From Candidatus Methylomirabilota bacterium (GTDB lineage Bacteria > Methylomirabilota > Methylomirabilia > Methylomirabilales > Methylomirabilaceae): 5,057 nucleotides of DNA. The stretch lies in assembly GCA_016200385.1 (NCBI GenBank), contig JACQEV010000257.1, positions 1 through 5,057 of the forward strand, in the 5' to 3' direction. Below the pieces are notes generated by a model. It was not told the origin of the DNA, did no database searches, and saw only the letters and a program-made list of their open reading frames with translations. Positions 1 through 5,057 of this stretch are shown here, one piece after another. Position numbers and translations under genes: made by a program. Positions within the stretch are counted from its first letter, which is position 1; every line of letters starts with the position of its first letter.

Positions 1-644
1 CCATCCAAAACTGGTATCCCGGCGACAAGGACGGGAAGGGCGGCATCTACAACTTTGTCACCAAGCGTGGAAAGGCGCTGGGGAAAAACTCGAAGATTTC
101 GTGGACGCAGGTCGAGACCGGTGCCGCGATCACTTGGAAGTACCCCGGCGTCATGTTGCTGGGGGACAACTCCATCGGGGAGTTCTACTCCGTAGCCGTG
201 ACGAATAACTACCAGCAGGCCGACACGGGCACTAAGATGATTCACATCGGCAGGAACACGCGGAGTACTATCGTATCCAAGGGCATCTCTGCAGGCCACG
301 GCCAGAACACCTACCGCGGCTTGGTTAAGATCCTCAAGAGCGCCACGACCGCGCGCAACTACACACAGTGCGATTCGCTTCTTATCGGTGACGAGTGCGG
401 CGCCCACACTTTCCCATATATCGAGGTGAAGAACTCCACGGCCCGAATGGAGCACGAGGCATCCACTTCCAAAGTCGGCGATGATCAGATCTTTTATCTC
501 CGACAGCGTGGGCTCTCGGCAGAGGACGCGGTCTCGATGATCGTCAACGGCTTCTGCAAGCGGGTCTTCCGTGAGTTGCCGATGGAGTTCGCCGTCGAGG
601 CGCAGAAGTTGCTCAACATTAGCCTCGCGGGAAGCGTCGGCTAA
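1..644 (+). CDS. sufB: Fe-S cluster assembly scaffold protein SufB (C-terminal part, 5' truncated by window edge)
   Basis: SufB is the core scaffold subunit of the cytosolic SufBC2D complex, where sulfur and iron are assembled into a cluster. The reading frame is open from base 3 to the TAA at 642-644, giving 213 visible residues with no start codon; the upstream part lies outside the window. The visible part opens with the SufB-typical NWYPGD and runs through the beta-helix core into the C-terminal helical domain. The motif TQCDSLLIG carries the Cys (visible residue 123) that matches E. coli SufB Cys405. MEHEAS supplies the Glu (visible residue 152) that matches Glu434. Both are reported as essential for cluster building on the SufB/SufD interface. 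The C-terminus ([16 protein letters not shown]) aligns to the E. coli end without offset, so about 280 N-terminal residues are missing. Confusion with the paralogue SufD is unlikely because the complete sufD lies downstream and this sequence has the SufB-specific motifs. Confidence 0.97.
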   Translation, partial: IQNWYPGDKDGKGGIYNFVTKRGKALGKNSKISWTQVETGAAITWKYPGVMLLGDNSIGEFYSVAVTNNYQQADTGTKMIHIGRNTRSTIVSKGISAGHGQNTYRGLVKILKSATTARNYTQCDSLLIGDECGAHTFPYIEVKNSTARMEHEASTSKVGDDQIFYLRQRGLSAEDAVSMIVNGFCKRVFRELPMEFAVEAQKLLNISLAGSVG

Positions 645-675
645 ATCCCTGAACAGCTCGTCAAGAGTGCGAACC

Positions 676-1446
676 ATGCTCGAAATCAAGAACCTGCACG
701 TAAAGGTGGACAAGCAAGAGATCCTTAGGGGAGTTCATCTGAAGGTGAGTGCGGGCGAGGTTCACTCCATCATGGGCCCTAACGGCTCGGGAAAGAGCAC
801 GCTGGCCCTGGTTCTGGCTGGCCGAGAAACGTACGAGATCACTGCTGGGGAGGTGATCTACGAGGGGAAAAACCTCTTGCAGATGGCGCCGGAGGAGCGC
901 GCCTGCGAGGGGGTCTTCCTAGCCTTCCAGTACCCGGTGGAGGTTCCGGGCGTCAACAACATCTACTTTCTCAAGGCAGCCCTTAACGCCATCCGCAAAC
1001 ACCACGGCCTGGACGAGCTCGACGCCATGGACTTCCTACCGCTGGTCAAGGAAAAGATGAAGCTCCTGGGTATGGATGATCAGCTTCAGAATCGCGCGGT
1101 CAACGAGGGCTTCTCGGGTGGCGAGAAGAAGCGCAACGAGATATTCCAAATGGCCGTGCTGGAGCCCAGGCTCGCCATCCTGGACGAGACCGATTCCGGC
1201 CTGGATATCGACGCCCTGAAGATCGTCGCCAACGGAGTCAACGCCCTTCGTAGTCCCCAGCGTGCCATCATCGTCGTTACTCACTACCAGCGGCTTCTCA
1301 ACTATGTCGTTCCTGATTTCGTACACGTGATGGTGGACGGCCGAATTCTCAAGTCGGGTGGCAAGGAGCTGGCGCTGGAGCTGGAGGAGAAGGGCTACGC
1401 CCGGCTCGAAGCCGAGAGCCAAGCCGTTACATCGCCACGCACTTAA
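676..1446 (+). CDS. sufC: Fe-S cluster assembly ATPase SufC
   Basis: SufC is the ABC-type ATPase of the SufBC2D scaffold; ATP binding drives SufC dimerisation and remodels SufB-SufD during cluster assembly. It is soluble, with no membrane segments. The 256-residue protein has Walker A GPNGSGKS at residues 34-41 (Lys40), the Q-loop LAFQYP at 82-87, the ABC signature FSGGE at 146-150 followed by KKRNE, Walker B LAILDE at 166-171 with catalytic Glu171, D-loop SGLD at 174-177 and the switch His203. These positions coincide with the E. coli numbering (Lys40, Glu171, His203). Length is close to the family norm of about 250. The ATG at 676 is chosen because MLEIKNL is the usual SufC N-terminus. The frame is open further upstream, but only through the end of sufB. 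The Shine-Dalgarno is weak (AAGAG at 663-667). An in-frame GTG at 667 would add three residues and cannot be fully excluded. The gene starts 31 nt after sufB and ends 19 nt before sufD. Confidence 0.98.
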   Translation: MLEIKNLHVKVDKQEILRGVHLKVSAGEVHSIMGPNGSGKSTLALVLAGRETYEITAGEVIYEGKNLLQMAPEERACEGVFLAFQYPVEVPGVNNIYFLKAALNAIRKHHGLDELDAMDFLPLVKEKMKLLGMDDQLQNRAVNEGFSGGEKKRNEIFQMAVLEPRLAILDETDSGLDIDALKIVANGVNALRSPQRAIIVVTHYQRLLNYVVPDFVHVMVDGRILKSGGKELALELEEKGYARLEAESQAVTSPRT

Positions 1447-1450
1447 AAAC

Positions 1451-1455
1451 AGGAG
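1451..1455 (+). promoter_or_regulatory. Ribosome binding site of sufD
   Basis: AGGAG lies just after the sufC stop codon and 10 nt before the GTG at 1466. It supports the GTG as the sufD start, since no ATG occurs near the expected N-terminus in this frame downstream of the sufC stop. Confidence 0.75.
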
Positions 1456-1465
1456 TGTCAAGACA

Positions 1466-2809
1466 GTGATCGCCAGGACGCAAGCGCAGGACAGCTACCT
1501 GGAGAGCTTCGCCCAGTTCGACAAGGGCGCTGCCAAGAACGGCCAAGGATGGCTGAGCCCGATCCGGCGCGCAGCCATTGCCTGCTTTGCCGAGTTGGGG
1601 TTCCCGACCACCCACGATGAAGACTGGCGGTTCACCAATGTCGGCCCCATCGCCCAGATCTCTTTCAGACTCCTTCAGGACGGCGGCAATGAACTGACGC
1701 CCCTAGATCTCGAGCAATTCAGCTCCTCGGGCTTCGCATGCAGCCGATTCGTCTTCGTGAACGGCCGATATGTGCCGGGGCTTTCCTCGCCGCCGCAGCT
1801 GCCGGGCGATCTGAAAGTCAATAGCCTCGCCCACGCGCTCACGGCCGACCGAGACTCCCTTGAGCAGCACCTGGCTCGGTATGCTGACTATCAACACGAT
1901 GCGTTTTGCGCTCTCAATACCGCCTTCATGGAGGACGGGGCGTTCGTGTGCATCCCGCCGGGGGCGGTACTTCAAGAGCCGATCTACTTGCTGTACGTCT
2001 CAACCGCAGGTGCTGTCCCGACCATCGTCCACCCGCGCAACCTGATTCTGGCAGGCAACAACAGCCAGGCGACCGTGGTGGAGGAGTACGTCTCGCTGGG
2101 CGCCGACGTTCATTTTTCGAACGTGGTCACGGAAGTTGTGGTCGGGGAGAACAGCGTGCTGACCCACTACCTGATCGAGCGGGAGAGCACGCAGGCGTTC
2201 AAGGTCTCGACCCTCCGGACTCAGCAGGGCCGCAGCAGCAACGTCGCGTCCCACTCACTGCTGCTAGGCGGCGCCCTAGTGCGGAATAACGTCCACCCGG
2301 TCTTGGCCGGCGAGGGCAGCGATTGCCTGATCAACGGCCTGTTTATGGCAACCGGCCAGCAGCACATGGACAACTACATGAAGGTTGAACACGCTAGCCC
2401 GCACTGTAACAGCCGGCAGTTCTACAACGGCATTCTGGACGGAAAGTCGCGGGGCGTGTTCCACGGCCGGATCATCGTGCACAAGGATGCCCAGAAGACT
2501 GACGCCAAGCAAACCAACAAGAACCTACTGCTCTCCGATGAAGCACAGATCGACACCAAGCCGCAGCTGGAGATCCACGCCGACGACGTGAAGTGTACCC
2601 ACGGAGCAACTATCGGCCAGATCGACGAGGACGCCGTCTTCTACTTGCGATCCCGCGGCATCGCCGAGGCATCGGCGCTCGACCTTTTGCTCTTTGCCTT
2701 CGCCAGCGAGAATTTCCAACGAATGAAGGCTGAGCCGATCCGCAGCTATCTCCAAGAACTCGTTAAGCAATGGTTGTCCCGCGGGAAACTGTTGGAGGAG
2801 GCCCGATGA
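1466..2809 (+). CDS. sufD: Fe-S cluster assembly protein SufD
   Basis: SufD is the SufB paralogue that pairs with SufB and a SufC dimer in the scaffold complex; it is linked to iron acquisition and to forming the cluster site at the SufB interface. The frame from GTG 1466 encodes 447 residues, slightly longer than the 423 of E. coli. The N-terminal helical domain contains the family motif HDEDWRFTN (residues 50-58). The SufBD beta-helix core follows, with [20 protein letters not shown] (341-360), then TKPQLEI and [10 protein letters not shown] (373-382). Cys377 and His379 of the last motif match E. coli Cys358 and His360, the His being important for cluster formation. The C-terminal FYLRSRGI segment is also typical. 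The start is set by AGGAG at 1451-1455. The frame is open back to 1358, but that stretch lies inside sufC and reads as non-SufD sequence. The stop overlaps the sufS start (ATGA), implying translational coupling. Confidence 0.96.
   Translation: MIARTQAQDSYLESFAQFDKGAAKNGQGWLSPIRRAAIACFAELGFPTTHDEDWRFTNVGPIAQISFRLLQDGGNELTPLDLEQFSSSGFACSRFVFVNGRYVPGLSSPPQLPGDLKVNSLAHALTADRDSLEQHLARYADYQHDAFCALNTAFMEDGAFVCIPPGAVLQEPIYLLYVSTAGAVPTIVHPRNLILAGNNSQATVVEEYVSLGADVHFSNVVTEVVVGENSVLTHYLIERESTQAFKVSTLRTQQGRSSNVASHSLLLGGALVRNNVHPVLAGEGSDCLINGLFMATGQQHMDNYMKVEHASPHCNSRQFYNGILDGKSRGVFHGRIIVHKDAQKTDAKQTNKNLLLSDEAQIDTKPQLEIHADDVKCTHGATIGQIDEDAVFYLRSRGIAEASALDLLLFAFASENFQRMKAEPIRSYLQELVKQWLSRGKLLEEAR
2794..2800 (+). 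promoter_or_regulatory. Ribosome binding site of sufS
   Basis: GGAGGAG, a near-consensus Shine-Dalgarno inside the last codons of sufD, sits 5 nt before the ATG at 2806. It decides the sufS start in favour of 2806 over the in-frame ATG at 2770. Confidence 0.85.
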
Positions 2810-4080
2810 CCACCAGTAGCACCCTCACGGAAAAAGGCCGTCGGGACTGCCTGACCGGTTTCGATGTCGAGAAGGTCAGAGAGGACTTCCCTATCCTTAA
2901 GGTGAAGGTCCATGGCAAGCCGCTCGTTTACCTCGACAACGCCGCCACCGCCCAGAAGCCGCAAGTCGTCATCGACACAATCAGCACGTACTACATGGTG
3001 GAGAATTCGAATATCCATCGCGGCATTCATTTCTTGAGCTTACAGGCGACGCGCGCCTATGAGGACGCCCGCGACAAGATAAAGCACTTCCTCAATGCCT
3101 CGCACACGCGAGAGATCATCTTCGTTCGCGGCACGACAGAGGGTATCAATCTCGTCGCACAGAGTTACGGCAGGCCGTTCATCAAGGAGGGCGACGAAAT
3201 CGTCATCTCGGCGATGGAGCACCACTCCAACATTGTCCCGTGGCAGATGCTCTGCGAGCAGGTCGGGGCCAAACTCCGCGTCATCCCAATCGACGACGAT
3301 GGCGAATTGTTGATCGATGAGTACGGGAAGCTTCTGAACCAAAGGACAAAATTTGTTTCGGTCGCTCATCTGTCGAATGCGCTCGGCACCATCAGCCCGG
3401 TCAAGCAGATCATCGAGATGGCGCACCGGTTCGGTGTGCCGGTTCTGCTCGATGGGGCGCAAGCCACACCTCATTTGAAGGTCGATGTCCAGGATCTCGA
3501 TTGCGATTTCTATGCGTTCTCCGGCCATAAACTGTTCGGCCCTACCGGCGTTGGCGTACTTTACGGCAAGGCTGACTTGCTTGAAGCTATGCCTCCCTAT
3601 CACGGGGGCGGGGATATGATCAGCTCAGTTACCTTCGAGAAGACCCTCTATAACGTTCTGCCCTACAAGTTCGAGGCCGGGACGCCCAACATCGCAGGTG
3701 GTGTCGGACTGGGCGCTGCGATTGACTATCTAAATGGGATCGGCCTAGAGGCGGTGGCTACTTACGAGCATGAGCTGCTGTCCTATGCCACGGAAGCAGT
3801 CTCCCAGATACCGGGAGTTCGCCTCATCGGCACAGCAAAGCAGAAGGCGTGCGTGCTTTCTTTCGTCGTCGACGACATTCACGCCCACGACGTCGGCACA
3901 ATTCTGGACGAAGAGGGCGTCGCGATCCGCACCGGTCATCACTGCGCCATGCCGGTGATGCAGCGTTTTGGAGTGCCGGCCACAGCGCGGGCGTCCCTAG
4001 CGTTCTACAACACCAGGAAAGAGATCGACACCCTTGTTGCTGGGATCCGTAAGGTGAAAGAGGTATTCGCCGATGTCTGA
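2806..4080 (+). CDS. sufS: Cysteine desulfurase SufS (class II, PLP-dependent)
   Basis: SufS converts L-cysteine to L-alanine and holds the released sulfur as a persulfide on its active-site Cys, for transfer to a relay protein. This 424-residue protein has the aminotransferase class V fold. It shows [12 protein letters not shown] at 41-52, MEHHSN at 137-142 with the PLP-stacking His139, LLDGAQA at 214-220 (Asp216, Gln219), and [10 protein letters not shown] at 239-248 with the Schiff-base Lys242. The class II motif RTGHHCAMP at 375-383 carries the catalytic Cys380; Arg395 follows. All are at a constant +16 offset from the E. coli residues (His123, Asp200, Gln203, Lys226, Cys364), reflecting a longer N-terminus. 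His361 occupies the place of B. subtilis His342, the residue reported to bind the SufU zinc, where E. coli has Tyr; this fits the sufU neighbour. The ATG at 2806 overlaps the sufD stop, and the 3' end overlaps sufU by 8 nt. Confidence 0.97.
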   Translation: MTTSSTLTEKGRRDCLTGFDVEKVREDFPILKVKVHGKPLVYLDNAATAQKPQVVIDTISTYYMVENSNIHRGIHFLSLQATRAYEDARDKIKHFLNASHTREIIFVRGTTEGINLVAQSYGRPFIKEGDEIVISAMEHHSNIVPWQMLCEQVGAKLRVIPIDDDGELLIDEYGKLLNQRTKFVSVAHLSNALGTISPVKQIIEMAHRFGVPVLLDGAQATPHLKVDVQDLDCDFYAFSGHKLFGPTGVGVLYGKADLLEAMPPYHGGGDMISSVTFEKTLYNVLPYKFEAGTPNIAGGVGLGAAIDYLNGIGLEAVATYEHELLSYATEAVSQIPGVRLIGTAKQKACVLSFVVDDIHAHDVGTILDEEGVAIRTGHHCAMPVMQRFGVPATARASLAFYNTRKEIDTLVAGIRKVKEVFADV

Positions 4081-4525
4081 TGTGGGCCAGCTATACCAAG
4101 AGGTGATACTCGACCATTACAAGAGGCCACGCAACTTTCGCAAGCTCGATGGCGCGAGCCGGAACGCGGAAGGCTACAACCCGCTGTGCGGCGACAAGGT
4201 TACAGTTTACGCGAAGCTGGAGGACGGAGTAGTGAGAGACATCAGCTTCCAAGGTTCCGGCTGCGCCATTTCCACGGCCTCCGCGTCAATGATGACCACC
4301 AGCTTAAAAGGAAGGACGTTGGCCGAAGCGGAAGCCCTTTTCGCGAGTTTCCATCGCTTGGTCACTGGACAGCCAGACACAGCACCAGGTCGTGTTGAGC
4401 TTGGAAAGCTCGCTGTCTTCTCAGGCATATCCGAATTCCCCATACGGGTTAAGTGCGCCACGTTGGCTTGGCACACACTGCACGCGGCGCTCGAGCGGAA
4501 AGGGCAGACGGTATCAACGGAATAG
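4073..4525 (+). CDS. sufU: Zinc-dependent sulfurtransferase SufU (IscU-like fold)
   Basis: SufU accepts persulfide sulfur from SufS and passes it to the SufBCD scaffold, filling the role SufE has in enterobacteria. It is related to IscU but acts as a zinc sulfurtransferase. The 150-residue protein, of usual family length, has NPLCGD at 36-41, [14 protein letters not shown] at 61-74 and KCATLAW at 127-133. Cys39, Asp41, Cys64 and Cys128 match the zinc ligands of B. subtilis SufU (Cys41, Asp43, Cys66, Cys128). The segment between the second and third Cys ([12 protein letters not shown], about 89-100) looks like the SufU-specific insertion, and the LPPVK chaperone motif of IscU is absent, so SufU is preferred over IscU. 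The ATG at 4073 lies 8 nt after AAAGAGGT (4057-4064) and overlaps the sufS stop. A 112-nt gap follows the gene. Confidence 0.96.
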   Translation: MSDVGQLYQEVILDHYKRPRNFRKLDGASRNAEGYNPLCGDKVTVYAKLEDGVVRDISFQGSGCAISTASASMMTTSLKGRTLAEAEALFASFHRLVTGQPDTAPGRVELGKLAVFSGISEFPIRVKCATLAWHTLHAALERKGQTVSTE

Positions 4526-4637
4526 GAGGTTCGCGAAGCCAGGGGCGACGGCGTAAGGAATAGAGAATCTCGCACCCGATATCCGGCGGAATAGCAATGT
4601 GTGAGTGCCTTCGAGGCAGCCCGGCAAAGGAGAGACC
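4526..4637 (+). other. Intergenic spacer between sufU and the erpA-like gene
   Basis: This is the only gap of more than about 35 nt in the visible operon. It holds the erpA ribosome binding site at its 3' end, a short palindrome GAGA-A-TCTC (4563-4571), a 5-bp hairpin TGCCT-TCG-AGGCA (4606-4618) and most of a 14-codon reading frame (4597-4641). I see no T-run that would make the hairpin an intrinsic terminator, no convincing -35/-10 pair and no IscR-like site. It may be plain spacer. Confidence 0.6.
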
Positions 4638-4641
4638 GTGA
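4597..4641 (+). other. Possible 14-codon upstream reading frame ending on the erpA start
   Basis: An ATG at 4597 opens a 14-residue frame (MCECLRGSPAKERP) whose TGA overlaps the GTG start of the erpA-like gene as GTGA. The preceding GGCGGA (4584-4590 region) is a poor Shine-Dalgarno at best. It contains two Cys codons near the start and spans the small hairpin at 4606-4618. It could be a translationally coupled leader peptide, but a frame this short is likely by chance. Treated as speculative. Confidence 0.15.
4626..4632 (+). promoter_or_regulatory. Ribosome binding site of the erpA-like gene
   Basis: AAAGGAG, a strong Shine-Dalgarno, lies 5 nt before the GTG at 4638. It selects this GTG over the in-frame GTG at 4605, which has no comparable site and would add 11 residues unlike the family N-terminus. 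Confidence 0.8.
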
Positions 4642-4961
4642 CTACGCTTACAGGAATCGCAGCAGAGAAGGTCAAGGAGATCATGGCTCAACAGGACCCA
4701 AAACCAGCAGGACTCCGCGTTGCCGTCGTCGGGGGCGGCTGCTCGGGTTTCCAGTATCAAATGGCGTTTGAAAACCGGCCGAACGGCACCGACTTCGTGT
4801 TTGAGTTCGACGGCCTGCAGGTGTTTGTCGACCAAATGAGCCACATGTATCTGGACGGGGTCGAGATTGACTACGTGGAGACGCTAGAAGGTGCCGGCTT
4901 CAAATTCAAAAACCCAAATGTGAAGAGCACCTGCGGCTGCGGCTCTTCCTTTGGTGTGTAA
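4638..4961 (+). CDS. erpA: A-type Fe-S carrier / cluster insertion protein, ErpA-like (HesB/IscA/SufA family)
   Basis: A-type carriers receive clusters from the scaffold and deliver them to target apoproteins. The 107-residue protein has the three cluster-binding cysteines of the family: Cys35 in GGGCSGFQYQ (32-41), and Cys99 and Cys101 in TCGCGSSF (98-105). The wording of these motifs, together with LEGAGFKFKNPNVKS (83-97) and MSHMYLDG (67-74), is closer to E. coli ErpA than to SufA (TGCAGFGY, CGCGESF) or IscA, so ErpA is the preferred subtype. Family membership is certain, while the exact symbol is an inference; in this operon it could equally be labelled sufA. The start is the GTG at 4638 with AAAGGAG 5 nt upstream. 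It lies 112 nt after sufU and 8 nt before the next gene, consistent with the same operon. Confidence 0.93.
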   Translation: MTTLTGIAAEKVKEIMAQQDPKPAGLRVAVVGGGCSGFQYQMAFENRPNGTDFVFEFDGLQVFVDQMSHMYLDGVEIDYVETLEGAGFKFKNPNVKSTCGCGSSFGV

Positions 4962-4969
4962 GAGGCGAG

Positions 4970-5057
4970 GTGGAAATCACGCCCATTTCTGCGCTGGCCA
5001 TCGAGGCACAGGTGATCGAGGTGCTTTGCACCTGCTTCGATCCGGAGATCCCGGTCA
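4970..5057 (+). CDS. sufT: DUF59/MIP18-family protein, SufT-like (N-terminal fragment, cut by window end)
   Basis: DUF59 proteins of SUF operons (SufT) are auxiliary factors in Fe-S protein maturation; their exact biochemical role differs between organisms. Only 29 residues are visible, from GTG 4970 to the window end. They end in VIEVLCTCFDPEIPV, where the helix followed by F/Y-DPEIPV is the hallmark N-terminus of this domain, usually continuing into a D/E-LGL(I/V)Y motif that would lie just past the window. The start is the GTG at 4970, with AGAGG at 4961-4965 only 4 nt before it; an alternative upstream start inside erpA is less likely. The 8-nt spacing from the erpA-like stop and the SUF context support the call. 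A Cys-X-Cys at residues 20 and 22, directly before FDPEIP, is unusual to my knowledge. The fragment is too short to separate SufT from PaaD-like or ApbC-fused DUF59 relatives. Confidence 0.8.
   Translation, partial: MEITPISALAIEAQVIEVLCTCFDPEIPV

Noticed and set aside
571..675. Upstream extension of the sufC frame by 35 codons
   Set aside because: It lies inside the sufB coding region in another frame and encodes Arg/Ser-rich sequence unlike any SufC N-terminus; MLEIKNL at 676 is the family start.
1036..1461. Minus-strand open frame of 141 codons opposite sufC
   Set aside because: It is antisense to the conserved SufC signature and Walker B region and resembles no family; the GC-rich coding strand produces such shadows. 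The same applies to minus-strand frames at 3040-3603 and 4449-4844.
1358..1465. Upstream extension of the sufD frame by 36 codons from an ATG at 1358
   Set aside because: It runs within sufC in another frame, with Trp/Arg-rich shadow sequence; the GTG at 1466 has AGGAG at a workable spacing.
1906..2289. Second plus-strand frame of 127 codons inside sufD
   Set aside because: It is Arg/Pro/Gly-rich, as expected from an off-frame reading of a GC-rich gene, and lies fully inside the conserved SufD core.
4073..4525. Reading sufU as iscU
   Set aside because: There is no LPPVK motif, a SufU-type insertion is present before the third Cys, and the gene sits in a SUF operon after sufS.
4563..4571. 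Palindrome GAGA-A-TCTC as an operator
   Set aside because: It is short enough to occur by chance, has no adjacent promoter elements and does not resemble an IscR/Rrf2 site.
4606..4618. Hairpin TGCCT-TCG-AGGCA as a terminator
   Set aside because: Only 5 bp of stem and no T-run follows; it sits just before the erpA ribosome site, so a terminator is unlikely.

Overview
The window is one continuous plus-strand SUF-type iron-sulfur cluster assembly operon, cut at both ends. In order it holds the 3' part of sufB, complete sufC, sufD, sufS and sufU, a complete ErpA-type A-type carrier gene, and the first 29 codons of a DUF59/SufT-like gene. Nearly every base is coding. No RNA genes, mobile elements, CRISPR arrays, repeats or convincing terminators were seen.

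Layout: sufB ends at 644. sufC (676-1446) follows after 31 nt. sufD (1466-2809) follows after 19 nt and starts with GTG. sufS (2806-4080) overlaps sufD through an ATGA junction. sufU (4073-4525) overlaps the end of sufS by 8 nt. The only sizeable gap, 112 nt (4526-4637), precedes the erpA-like gene (4638-4961). The sufT-like gene (from 4970) starts 8 nt after that. The overlaps and short spacers suggest one transcript with translational coupling. The operon promoter must lie upstream of the window, since no promoter is visible.

How the parts work together, from knowledge of the families: SufS removes sulfur from cysteine and SufU (a zinc sulfurtransferase) relays it. SufB, SufC and SufD form the ATP-dependent scaffold complex on which the cluster is built. 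The ErpA-type carrier takes the finished cluster to target apoproteins. SufT/DUF59 proteins help Fe-S maturation or cluster delivery. The key residues of each complete gene are present, so the pathway looks functional.

Organism: a bacterium with moderately high GC content, G/C-rich third codon positions and frequent GTG starts. Using SufU rather than SufE, with SufT in the operon, resembles Gram-positive and several deep-branching Gram-negative phyla more than the E. coli sufABCDSE arrangement. The gene order BCDSU differs from the actinobacterial B-D-C-S-U-T order. The phylum cannot be fixed from this window. No undescribed system was found. The points most worth a second look are a SufS histidine that matches the SufU-partner subtype, a tiny Cys-X-Cys reading frame that ends on the erpA start codon, and a Cys-X-Cys just before the DPEIP motif of the SufT-like protein.
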